A DNA stretch of 64,000 bases from Pseudomonas fluorescens (GTDB lineage Bacteria; Pseudomonadota; Gammaproteobacteria; Pseudomonadales; Pseudomonadaceae). This document shows positions 9,312 through 18,380 of this stretch, one piece after another. The DNA is taken from the NCBI RefSeq assembly GCF_001708445.1, contig NZ_CP015637.1:3659001-3723000 (forward strand), written 5' to 3'. The notes under the pieces were generated by a model that did not search any database, was not told where the DNA came from, and worked only from the letters and a program-made list of their open reading frames with translations. The position numbers and the translations under genes are program-made. Each line of letters opens with the position of its first letter. The first letter of the stretch is position 1.

Positions 9312-9665
9312 ATGCTGCAGCTGAAAACCGACGCATTGATGGCCACCCCGTGCGACGACGAAGAAGACAACATGGCCATGCTCTGCTGCCACGGTAAAAA
9401 CGGCGAGATGTTCATGTTGACCCGGTATCCGGATGAAAACGAAGTCGAGCTGACCTGGGATTACGAGCCGTCGACCCTGGACGGCCTGAAGGTCACCCTG
9501 AGTGATACCACGCTGCAGGTAGAACTCGCCGCAGGCGACGCCGACGCCCTGGGCGGCAAGGACCACCTGGCAATCACCCATGCCACAGCCGCCTCGGACT
9601 TGGCCGAAGTCGAGCAAACCCTGCAAAACATCCTCAAAGGCACCGGCACTTTCATCCGGATTTAA
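9312..9665 (+). CDS. Conserved hypothetical acidic protein
   Basis: 117-aa acidic, probably cytosolic protein of unknown function with no signal peptide or membrane segment. The sequence alternates short beta-like stretches (EMFMLTRYPDENEVELTWDYE, LKVTLSDTTLQVELAAG), suggesting a small beta-sandwich or barrel. A longer frame runs 109 codons upstream. The ATG at 9312 (MLQLKTDALMATP) is chosen because AGGA precedes it at 9302-9305 and the upstream part looks non-coding. It stands alone between the gdhB promoter region and a REP element. Confidence 0.7.
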   Translation: MLQLKTDALMATPCDDEEDNMAMLCCHGKNGEMFMLTRYPDENEVELTWDYEPSTLDGLKVTLSDTTLQVELAAGDADALGGKDHLAITHATAASDLAEVEQTLQNILKGTGTFIRI

Positions 9666-9683
9666 GCTGCACCATCGATCAAA

Positions 9684-9772
9684 TGTGGAAGGGGGCTTGC
9701 CCCCGATAGCATCGGGTCAGTTAATACATCTGTGACTGACGCGCCGCCATCGGGATGTAGCCCCCTCCCACA
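9684..9772. repeat. REP-type imperfect inverted repeat
   Basis: TGTGGAAGGGGGCTTGCCCCCGATAGC at the left is mirrored imperfectly by a right arm ending GTAGCCCCCTCCCACA. It is the same family as 3779-3867 but with several mismatches, so it is a decayed copy. It lies in the 5' region of the moxR operon. Confidence 0.8.
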
Positions 9773-9924
9773 TTGACTGTGTTCCCACACAAAAACCCTA
9801 CAAGTTTTTCTGAAAATACCCGTGACGCCGTTAGTCGCCACCCCCTTCGATGCATTAAAGTAAGCCTCCCAAGCCTGGCGCTCGCGCTCGACCACCAGGC
9901 TCATCTCTCCAGGAACCGTCATCG

Positions 9925-10884
<960 letters not shown>

Positions 10885-10889
10885 AGTCG

Positions 10890-11822
10890 ATGAACGCCAG
10901 CGATGGAATCCGCGTCACCCTCAGCGAATTGATTGAGATGCGCCACCGCGTGCGCGAAGTGCAGCTGTTTTCCACGCCGAGCCAGCGCAGCCCGCTGATC
11001 GGCCTGCACCACTCCAAACTGCGCGGGCGCGGCGTCGACTTCGACCAGGTGCGCGTGTACCAGGCCGGGGACGACGTGCGCACCATCGACTGGCGTGTGA
11101 CCGCGCGCACCCAGGAACCGCATACCAAGCTGTTCCACGAAGAACGCGAACGCCCGATCTTTATCATGGTGGAGCAAAGTTGCCGGCTGTTTTTCGGTTC
11201 GGGGCAGATGTTCAAGTCGGTGCTGGCGGCCCAGGCCGCCAGCCTGATCGGCTGGGCAGCCCTGGGGCATAACGACCGCGTCGGCGGGCTGGTGTTCGGT
11301 GACAACGAGCACTACGAAATCAAACCCCGGCGCAGCAAGCAAAGCCTGCTGCAATTGCTCAACCGCCTGGTGCGGGTCAACCAGAGCCTCAACACCGAGA
11401 GCCGCCCCGAAGCCGACGCCCTGGGCATGGCCCTGCGCCGTGGGCGTGAAGTCCTGCGCCCGGGCAGCCTGGTGATCGTGATCTGTGATGAACGCGCCCT
11501 CACCGAAGGTGCAGAACAACAACTGAGCCTGCTGTCACGCCATTGCGACTTGCTGCTGATGCCGATCTCCGACCCGCTGGACCATGCCCTGCCCGCCGCC
11601 GGGCTGCTGCGTTTCGCGCAAAGAGGCGCACAGTTGGAACTGGACACATTGAATTTCGACTTGCGCCAAGCCTACAAGGCCCAGGCCGAAGCGCGCATCG
11701 CCCGCTGGGAATTGCTCGCGCAGAAACTGCGAATACTGTTGATGCCGTTGAGCACCCAGAGTGAAATGGTCGAGCAACTGCGCGAATACCTCAACCCGCA
11801 ACGCCCGGTTAAAAAGCAATGA
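10890..11822 (+). CDS. DUF58 domain protein (Bat operon)
   Basis: 310-aa cytosolic protein. The DUF58 signature YQAGDDVRTIDWRVTAR followed by HTKLFHEERE lies near residues 65-95. The C-terminal two-thirds has a VWA-like alternation (IFIMVEQSCRL, GSLVIVICDERAL) without an intact MIDAS. A TTG three codons upstream overlaps the moxR stop; ATG 10890 gives the cleaner N-terminus (MNASDGIRVTLSELIEMRHR). DUF58 proteins regularly accompany MoxR ATPases and probably form part of the same membrane-associated complex. The function is inferred from context. Confidence 0.88.
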   Translation: MNASDGIRVTLSELIEMRHRVREVQLFSTPSQRSPLIGLHHSKLRGRGVDFDQVRVYQAGDDVRTIDWRVTARTQEPHTKLFHEERERPIFIMVEQSCRLFFGSGQMFKSVLAAQAASLIGWAALGHNDRVGGLVFGDNEHYEIKPRRSKQSLLQLLNRLVRVNQSLNTESRPEADALGMALRRGREVLRPGSLVIVICDERALTEGAEQQLSLLSRHCDLLLMPISDPLDHALPAAGLLRFAQRGAQLELDTLNFDLRQAYKAQAEARIARWELLAQKLRILLMPLSTQSEMVEQLREYLNPQRPVKKQ

Positions 11823-12313
11823 GCAGCCTCGACCAACTGCAACCTTTGATCGCCCCGCCGAGCATTGGCTTCTGGCCACCCGCGCCCGGCTGGTGGCTGT
11901 TGCTGCTGATCATCCCGCTGCTGGGCTGGGGCCTGTGGTCGTTGCGCCGCTTTGTGCCCGCGCGGCGCCCCTTGGCTCGCGCCGAACAACCGCTCGACCC
12001 GCTGCGCATCGCGGCCCTGGCGGAACTCGCCCTGATGCCCAAACCCTATGACGGCGCCCCCGCCGGCGCCTGGCTGCAGCAGCTCAATGGCCTGCTCAAG
12101 CGCTTGTGCCGCAACGACTATCCCTACAGCCAGAGCCACACCCTCAACGGCCGCAAATGGCTGGCGTTCCTCGATAACCGCTGCCCCGCCGCCGGCCTCA
12201 CGCGCTGGATGGTGCTGGTGGAAGGCGCCTATAAACCCGAATGCAAACTCGATGACAAAGCCATCGCGGGCCTGACCCAAGCCGTCGACACCTGGATTCG
12301 CAAACATGTTTGA
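11819..12313 (+). CDS. DUF4381 membrane protein (Bat operon)
   Basis: 164-aa inner-membrane protein with one transmembrane segment at about residues 18-42 (PAPGWWLLLLIIPLLGWGLW) and a cytosolic helical remainder. The start overlaps the DUF58 stop by 4 nt (ATGA), indicating translational coupling. The family is known mainly from Bat/MoxR operons, where it lies between the DUF58 and VWA genes as here. No catalytic motif is seen, so it probably anchors or scaffolds the VWA partners. Confidence 0.85.
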   Translation: MSSLDQLQPLIAPPSIGFWPPAPGWWLLLLIIPLLGWGLWSLRRFVPARRPLARAEQPLDPLRIAALAELALMPKPYDGAPAGAWLQQLNGLLKRLCRNDYPYSQSHTLNGRKWLAFLDNRCPAAGLTRWMVLVEGAYKPECKLDDKAIAGLTQAVDTWIRKHV

Positions 12314-13394
12314 GTTCGCCTGGCCGTGGATCTTCGCCCTGTTGCCATTGCCCTGGGTGATGCGGCTTATATTGCCGGCGGCCGACAGCGGCGAGCCGGC
12401 GTTGAAAGTCAGCTACCTCAGCGACCTCGAAGGCCTCGCCCGCCGCCGCGCGCGGGTCAACCTGCCCGGCTGGCGCCAGCAGGCCCCGTTCGTGCTGCTG
12501 TGGCTGCTGCTGCTGACGGCCGCCGCCCGGCCCGAGTGGCTCGGCGAACCGCTGCCGATTGCCGCCAGTGGCCGCGATCTACTGGTGGCGGTGGACGTGT
12601 CCGGTTCCATGGACTTTCCCGACATGCACTGGCAGGACGAGGACGTCAGCCGCCTGAGCCTGGTCCAGCACCTGCTCGGCGACTTCCTAGAAGCGCGCGA
12701 AGGTGACCGCGTGGGCCTGATCCTGTTCGGCAGCCAAGCCTACCTGCAAGCGCCGCTGACCTTCGACCGCCGCACTGTACGCACCTGGCTGGATGAAGCG
12801 CGCATCGGCATCGCCGGCAAGAACACCGCCATCGGCGACGCCATCGGCCTGGCCCTGAAACGCCTGCGCCAGCGTCCAGCGCAAAGCCGCGTGCTGATCC
12901 TGGTCACCGACGGCGCCAACAATGCCGGGCAGATCGACCCGCTGACCGCCGCGCGCCTGGCGGCTGAGGAAGGCGTGAAGATCTACCCCATCGGCATCGG
13001 TGCCGACCCCGAACAAACCGGCTCCCTGGGGATCCTGGGCGTCAACCCGAGCCTGGACCTCGACGAACCGGCGCTCAAGGCAATCGCCGAGGCCACCGGC
13101 GGGCGCTACTTCCGCGCGCGCGACGGCGAGGAACTGCAAGCGATCAAGGACACCCTTGATCAACTCGAACCGGTCGAGCAACAACCCACCCAGGCCCGCC
13201 CCGCCCAGGCGCTCTACAGCGCCCCCCTGGCATTGGCGTTGATCCTAAGCCTGTTGCTGGTGATCCAGGAGCGCTGGCCCAACAACGCCTTGCAACGGCT
13301 GTTCAACAAACTCTCCACCAAGGGCCATTTCCTGCAACAACACCCTGAATGGCGCCAGCGCCTGAACCGCCTGCGTTTGCGGAGGCGTCGATGA
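12306..13394 (+). CDS. BatA-like VWA-domain membrane protein
   Basis: 362-aa inner-membrane protein. N-terminal hydrophobic helices (about 1-22 and 62-78) are followed by a von Willebrand A domain with an intact MIDAS, DVSGSM near residue 97, plus NTAIGDAIG and LVTDGANN supplying the other metal ligands. A C-terminal transmembrane helix lies near 305-325 and ends in an Arg-rich tail (LNRLRLRRRR). It overlaps the preceding gene by 8 nt. The intact MIDAS suggests divalent-metal-dependent protein binding, with the MoxR ATPase as probable remodeller. Confidence 0.9.
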   Translation: MFEFAWPWIFALLPLPWVMRLILPAADSGEPALKVSYLSDLEGLARRRARVNLPGWRQQAPFVLLWLLLLTAAARPEWLGEPLPIAASGRDLLVAVDVSGSMDFPDMHWQDEDVSRLSLVQHLLGDFLEAREGDRVGLILFGSQAYLQAPLTFDRRTVRTWLDEARIGIAGKNTAIGDAIGLALKRLRQRPAQSRVLILVTDGANNAGQIDPLTAARLAAEEGVKIYPIGIGADPEQTGSLGILGVNPSLDLDEPALKAIAEATGGRYFRARDGEELQAIKDTLDQLEPVEQQPTQARPAQALYSAPLALALILSLLLVIQERWPNNALQRLFNKLSTKGHFLQQHPEWRQRLNRLRLRRRR

Positions 13395-15130
13395 TCGACC
13401 TGTGGCCGCATTGGTTCCGTCCCTGGTGGCTGTTGCTGCTGCCGCTGCTCGGCTGGTTGCTGTGGCAACTGTGGCATCGGCAAAAACGCGCCGGGCGCTG
13501 GCAGATGATCCTGCCACCGGCCTTCCACGCCGTGCTGCTCAGCGGCGGCAACGGGCGCGAAAGCAAATCGCCCTGGGTGATCCTCGGCATCGCCTGGCTG
13601 CTCGCGCTTCTCGCCTTGCTCGGCCCGAGCTGGCAACGGGTGGAACAAACCAGCCAGAAACCGTCCGACCCGCTGGTGGTGCTGCTGGAACTGACCCCGG
13701 AGATGCTCGCCACCGACAGCCCGCCCAGCCGCCTGGAACAGGCTCGGCGCAAACTGTATGACTTGTTGCAGGCGCGCAGCGACGCGCAAACCGCCATCGT
13801 CGTGTATGCCGGCAGTGCGCACATACTGGTGCCGCTGTCGGACGACCTGGCCACCAGCCGCAACCTGCTCGAAGCCCTGCGCCCCTCGCTGATGCCCGAG
13901 CCCGGCCATCGCGCCGACCTGGCCGTGGACAAAGCCCTGGGCCTGCTCAAGCAAGGCGGTCTCGGCCAGGGGCGCCTGTTGCTGATTGGCTCCTCGCTGT
14001 CCAAACAGGAACGCCAGGGCATTCGCTTGCTGCTGCAAGGCAGCCAGGCGCCCAGCCTGTCGATCCTCGGCGTTGGCAGCCGTGAAGGCACGCCGGTGAC
14101 CCAGGAAAGCGGCGAGTTCCTCAAGGACGAACAGGGCGCGATCCTGGTGCCGCGCCTCGACAGCCCGACGCTCAAGGCGTTCGCCAGCGAGATGGGCGGC
14201 CGTTACCGCGCCGCTCGCCTGGACGACAAGGACCTGCGCCAACTTGGCGTACTCGACACGCCCCAAGCCCTGCGCAACGACGGCCAACTGCTGCACCTCG
14301 ACACCTGGGCCGACCAGGGCTACTGGCTGCTCCTGCCGCTGTTGCTGCTGGCCGCCTGCGCCGGGCGCCGGGGCTGGCTGTTCTGCCTGCCGTTGCTGCT
14401 GTTGGGCGCGCCGCAGCCCAGCTACGCGTTCGAATTCCAGGACCTCTGGCTGCGCCCTGACCAGCAAGGCCAGTACCTGCTGAAGAAAAAGCACCCCGCC
14501 GAAGCCGCCGAGCGTTTCGAAGACCCACAATGGCAAGGCGTGGCGCTATACGAGGCCGGTAACTACGCCGAGGCCATCAAGCGTTTCGCCGAGGGCAGCG
14601 ACGCCTATTCCCACTACAATCGCGGCAATGCCCTGGCCAAGTCCGGCGAACTGGAAGCGGCTATCGACGCCTATGAACAGGCGCTGGAAGCCCAGCCCGA
14701 CCTGCAACCGGCCCTGAAGAACAAAGCCCTGGTGGAGAGCCTGATCCAGCAACAGGCCCAGCCCGAGCCGACTCAGCCGGCAAAAAACGAGGATGACGAA
14801 ACCACCCAACCCGGCCAAACTGCGCAACCGGGCGCCACTGGGCAAAGTGCCACAGGAGGCGAGGAGTCATCCCCAGCCCAGGGTGAAACCGGCACCCATG
14901 ATACCCAGGCCGGCGCCACGCCGCAGGCCGGTGGCAATGACGTGCCGGGCAGCGAGCTGGGGGATGAGCAGACCACCACCCCGCCCTTGCGCCCCACGGA
15001 CACCAGCCTTGACGGTGAACGCCGCCAGGCCCTGGAACAATGGCTGCAGGAGATCCCGGACAACCCCGGCGAACTGCTGCGGCGCAAATTCTGGTACGAA
15101 CAGCAACAGCATCAGGACAAGACTCGATGA
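13391..15130 (+). CDS. BatB/BatC-type fusion: VWA plus TPR protein
   Basis: 579-aa membrane protein. Two N-terminal helices (about 10-27, 63-80) precede a VWA fold whose MIDAS is degenerate: LLELTPEM stands where DxSxS is expected. A helix pair at about 305-350 leads into TPR repeats (about 360-455: YNRGNALAKSGELEAAIDAYEQALE). A Gln/Pro/Thr/Gly-rich, probably disordered stretch follows (about 460-540), then a short conserved end (EQWLQEIPDNPGELLRRKFW). ATG 13391 overlaps the previous stop (ATGA). It combines what are separate batB and batC genes in some bacteria. Loss of the MIDAS in one VWA partner while the other keeps it suggests non-equivalent roles. Confidence 0.88.
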   Translation: MIDLWPHWFRPWWLLLLPLLGWLLWQLWHRQKRAGRWQMILPPAFHAVLLSGGNGRESKSPWVILGIAWLLALLALLGPSWQRVEQTSQKPSDPLVVLLELTPEMLATDSPPSRLEQARRKLYDLLQARSDAQTAIVVYAGSAHILVPLSDDLATSRNLLEALRPSLMPEPGHRADLAVDKALGLLKQGGLGQGRLLLIGSSLSKQERQGIRLLLQGSQAPSLSILGVGSREGTPVTQESGEFLKDEQGAILVPRLDSPTLKAFASEMGGRYRAARLDDKDLRQLGVLDTPQALRNDGQLLHLDTWADQGYWLLLPLLLLAACAGRRGWLFCLPLLLLGAPQPSYAFEFQDLWLRPDQQGQYLLKKKHPAEAAERFEDPQWQGVALYEAGNYAEAIKRFAEGSDAYSHYNRGNALAKSGELEAAIDAYEQALEAQPDLQPALKNKALVESLIQQQAQPEPTQPAKNEDDETTQPGQTAQPGATGQSATGGEESSPAQGETGTHDTQAGATPQAGGNDVPGSELGDEQTTTPPLRPTDTSLDGERRQALEQWLQEIPDNPGELLRRKFWYEQQQHQDKTR

Positions 15131-16767
15131 GCCGCCGCACCACCCTTCTGCTTCTGCTCGCGTTATCGGCAGGCCACGCCCAGGCGGCGAGCCTGGTCGC
15201 CAGCGTCGACCGCAGCCGCCTCAACTCCGGGGAAACGGTAGAACTGACGGTGGAATCCAGCGACGTCACCCAGTTCGGCAAGCCGGACCTGTCGCCCCTG
15301 GATGCGCAGTTCGAAGTCAGCGGCACCCGGCAGATCAACCAGCTCACCACCTTGGGTGGCGACAATCACGCCACCACGCGCTGGATCATTACCCTGCTGC
15401 CCAAGGAAAACGGCAACGTGGTGATTCCACCGTTGCAAGTGGGTGAATACAAGACCCAGCCCATTACCCTGCAAGTCGTGGAAACCAGCAGCCAGGACAC
15501 CAATGCCGAACTCGCGCCGGTCTTTGTCGAAGCCAACCTCGACCAGTCCACCGTGTACGTCCAGGCCCAGGCCCTGTTAACACTGCGCGTCTACCACTCG
15601 GTGTCGCTGTACGACGACAGCAGCCTCACGCCGTTGCAGATCCCCGATGCGCGCATCGAGCAACTGGGCGAGTCACGCACCTACGAAAAGGTCATCAACA
15701 GCATTCGCCACGGTGTGATCGAAACCCGCTATGCCATCTACCCGCAGCACAGCGGCAACCTGGCGATACCCACGCAGACCTTCAGCGCCACGTTGGTGGA
15801 GTCGCGTCCGCAGCAAGAGAACAGCTTGCAAGGCACCAAGCCCGGCAAGCTGATTCACGTCAGCTCCGCGCCGCTGCAACTGACGGTCAAGCCGAAGCCG
15901 GAACTCTACCCGGCCGACGCCCCCTGGTTACCGGCACGCAGCCTGACCTTGAGCGAAAACTGGAACCCCGAGCCGACCCACGTGCAGGTCGGCGACTCCC
16001 TGACCCGCAGCCTCACGCTCAAGGCCGAAGGCTTGTCCAGCGCGCAGCTGCCGGCCCTGCCCAGCACCGACATCAACGGCCTGCGCCGCTACCCGGACCA
16101 ACCGGTGCTCGCCAACCAGAACAACGACCGCGGCCTGATCGGCAGCCGCGAAGACCGCGAAGCGCTGGTGCCCACCCACGTCGGCGCCCTTGAGCTGCCA
16201 CCGGTGGAAGTGGTGTGGTGGAACACCCACGAAGATCACCTGGAACGCACCAGCCTGCCGGCCCGCACCCTGCAAGTCGCGAACAACCCGAGCCTGGTGG
16301 TGGACACCCCCGCCACCCCCACCATCATCACCGCCCCCGACGATAGCCGCCTGTGGCTGTGGCAACTGAGCACCTTGATCCTGGCTTGCACCACCCTGCT
16401 CGGCTTCGGCCTGTGGTGGCGGGCACGCTGGCAGCCGGCCGTATTGCGCGCCGCCCAGACCGGCCCGAGCCCGCGCACCCTGCTCGACGACCTCAAGCGC
16501 GCCGCCCAGGCCAACGACCCCCAGGCCACCCGCCAGGCGCTGGATGCGTGGGCGCGGCAACAGCCGGAAACCCTGGCCGACATGGCGGCGCGGTTCGTGC
16601 CGCTGTCGGATGCGCTGGATGGGTTGAACGGCGCGCTCTACAGCGAGAGCGGCCACTATTGGGTCGGCGAAGACCTGTGGCGTGCGGTGAAAGCCATCCC
16701 GATGGCCGAGCGTGAGCAGGACCCAGCGACGGATACCACCAGCTTGCCGCCGCTATATCCCAAATAA
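15127..16767 (+). CDS. BatD-like periplasmic/membrane protein
   Basis: 546-aa exported protein and last gene of the Bat operon. The N-terminal signal peptide (about 1-20, LLLLLALSAGHAQA) is followed by repeated Ig-like beta modules typical of the BatD 'oxygen tolerance' family, with LNSGETVELTVES near residue 30. A single transmembrane helix lies at about 405-428 (LWQLSTLILACTTLLGFGLWW), then a cytosolic tail of about 110 residues. ATG 15127 overlaps the upstream stop (ATGA). The operon ends here; no clear terminator follows, only REP-type sequence. Confidence 0.88.
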   Translation: MSRRTTLLLLLALSAGHAQAASLVASVDRSRLNSGETVELTVESSDVTQFGKPDLSPLDAQFEVSGTRQINQLTTLGGDNHATTRWIITLLPKENGNVVIPPLQVGEYKTQPITLQVVETSSQDTNAELAPVFVEANLDQSTVYVQAQALLTLRVYHSVSLYDDSSLTPLQIPDARIEQLGESRTYEKVINSIRHGVIETRYAIYPQHSGNLAIPTQTFSATLVESRPQQENSLQGTKPGKLIHVSSAPLQLTVKPKPELYPADAPWLPARSLTLSENWNPEPTHVQVGDSLTRSLTLKAEGLSSAQLPALPSTDINGLRRYPDQPVLANQNNDRGLIGSREDREALVPTHVGALELPPVEVVWWNTHEDHLERTSLPARTLQVANNPSLVVDTPATPTIITAPDDSRLWLWQLSTLILACTTLLGFGLWWRARWQPAVLRAAQTGPSPRTLLDDLKRAAQANDPQATRQALDAWARQQPETLADMAARFVPLSDALDGLNGALYSESGHYWVGEDLWRAVKAIPMAEREQDPATDTTSLPPLYPK

Positions 16768-16887
16768 GCCCCGCTGCATCCCTGACACTCCACAAATCAA
16801 AATATGGGAGGGGCCGTGCGACGATTCGACTTGCCCCTGATTGCGATGGGTTGGCTCGACGCTGAACGCCCGGCAGACAGGGCTGCT

Positions 16888-17021
16888 GTGGCGAGCAGGC
16901 TTGCCCTGCGTTGGGCTGCGAAGCGGCCCCAAAACCAGCCACTGAGGCGCGCCTGACACAGCGCAGGTGTCTTTGTCAGGGGCCGCTTCGCGGCCCAACG
17001 CAGGGCAAGCCTGCTCGCCAC
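16888..17021. repeat. 43-bp inverted repeat (third REP family)
   Basis: Arms at 16888-16930 and 16979-17021 are reverse complements with one mismatch in 43 bp (for example GTGGCGAGCAGGCTTGCCCT). The loop is 48 bp. It fills most of the 370-bp gap between the Bat operon and sbcD, and could act as a transcript-end structure for the operon. A single related copy lies at 56733-56773. A decayed GGGAGGGGCC-type REP fragment precedes it at about 16803-16840. Confidence 0.9.
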
Positions 17022-17138
17022 GGCTGCCCGCTTGTCACAACGGCCTGATTGCCAAAGGGGGGTTATGCGTCGTCTGAAGCAGCGTGTTCGCAATACAGGT
17101 AAACTCCCCTCCTTTTCATCTTCTCCGCGGAGTTCGCC

Positions 17139-18380
17139 TTGCGTCTGTTCCACACCTCCGACTGGCACCTTGGGCAAAACCTGCACGGCCAGGAACGCGA
17201 CTTCGAACATGCCTGTTTCCTTGAGTGGCTGCTGCGCCAGCTCCATACCCACCAACCTGACGTGCTGTTGATCGCCGGCGACATCTTCGACACGGTCAAC
17301 CCGCCGCTCAAGGCCCAGGAGCGTCTGTACGACTTCATCATCAGCGCCCACGAACAAAACCCCGACCTCACCATAGTAATGATCGCCGGCAACCACGACT
17401 CCGGCTCGCGGATCGAACTGCCCGCCCCGTTGATGCGGCGCTTGCACACCCATGCCCTGGGCCGCGTGCTATGGCTGGACGACGGCCAACTGGACGCCGA
17501 ACGCCTGCTGATTCCCCTGCCGAATGCCAAGGGCAAGGTTGCCGCGTGGTGCCTGGCGCTGCCGTTCCTGCGCCCGGCGGAAGTCACCGGGGCGCACCTG
17601 GGCGACGACTACCTGCACGGCATCGGCCAGGTCCATGAATGGCTGATCGCCGCCGCCAACGCCAAACGCAAAAAAGGCCAGGCGCTGATTGCCATCAGCC
17701 ATGCGCACATGGCCGGCGGCTCGGTGTCGGAAGACTCCGAGCGCAGCCTGATCATCGGCAATGCCGAGGCGCTGCCGGCCAAACTGTTCGATAAAAGTGT
17801 CGGCTATGTCGCCCTCGGCCATTTGCACAAGCCGCAAAAGGTGAATGGCGAAGAGCGCATTCGCTACAGCGGCTCGCCGATTCCACTGTCGTTTTCCGAA
17901 ATTGGCTACAAGCACCAGATTCTCGACGTGACGTTCCAGGGCGAACGACTGGTCAGCGTCGAGCCGCTCCTGATCCCGCGTTCGGTCAACCTGCAACGCC
18001 TGGAAGCGGCGCCCCTGGCCGACATCCTCAAGCAACTGGCCGAGCTGCCCGACATCGACCTGTTGGCCGAAACCCAGCGCCATCCCTGGCTGGAGGTGCG
18101 GGTACGCCTGGACGAGCCGCAACCCGACCTGCGCCAGCAAATCGAAACCGCCCTGCAAGGCAAGGCCGTGCGCCTGGTGCGCATCGCTGCCGAATACGCC
18201 GGCAAACGCGGCAGCGACGACACGGACGATCAACACCTGATCGAACTCGACCAGCTCACTCCCCAGGAGCTGTTCAGTCGCGCCTGGCAGGACAGCTACG
18301 GCAGTGAAGTGGATGAACAGACCTTGAAGGATTTCGCCGTGCTGCTCCAGGAAGTACAACAGGAGGGCGAACAGCCATGA
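17139..18380 (+). CDS. sbcD: Exonuclease SbcD, nuclease subunit of SbcCD
   Basis: 413-aa Mre11-type metallophosphoesterase subunit that, with SbcC, cuts DNA hairpins and processes blocked ends. Nuclease motifs are in order: HTSDWHLG (5-12), IAGDIFD (about 47), IAGNHDSG (about 85), ISHAHMAGG (about 187) and ALGHLHKPQ (about 226). A capping and SbcC-binding domain follows. The start is TTG at 17139, chosen because MRLFHTSDWHL is the family N-terminus and CGGAG lies 6 nt upstream. It overlaps sbcC by 4 nt. A hairpin-cutting enzyme in a window rich in long palindromes is a fitting context. Confidence 0.95.
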   Translation: MRLFHTSDWHLGQNLHGQERDFEHACFLEWLLRQLHTHQPDVLLIAGDIFDTVNPPLKAQERLYDFIISAHEQNPDLTIVMIAGNHDSGSRIELPAPLMRRLHTHALGRVLWLDDGQLDAERLLIPLPNAKGKVAAWCLALPFLRPAEVTGAHLGDDYLHGIGQVHEWLIAAANAKRKKGQALIAISHAHMAGGSVSEDSERSLIIGNAEALPAKLFDKSVGYVALGHLHKPQKVNGEERIRYSGSPIPLSFSEIGYKHQILDVTFQGERLVSVEPLLIPRSVNLQRLEAAPLADILKQLAELPDIDLLAETQRHPWLEVRVRLDEPQPDLRQQIETALQGKAVRLVRIAAEYAGKRGSDDTDDQHLIELDQLTPQELFSRAWQDSYGSEVDEQTLKDFAVLLQEVQQEGEQP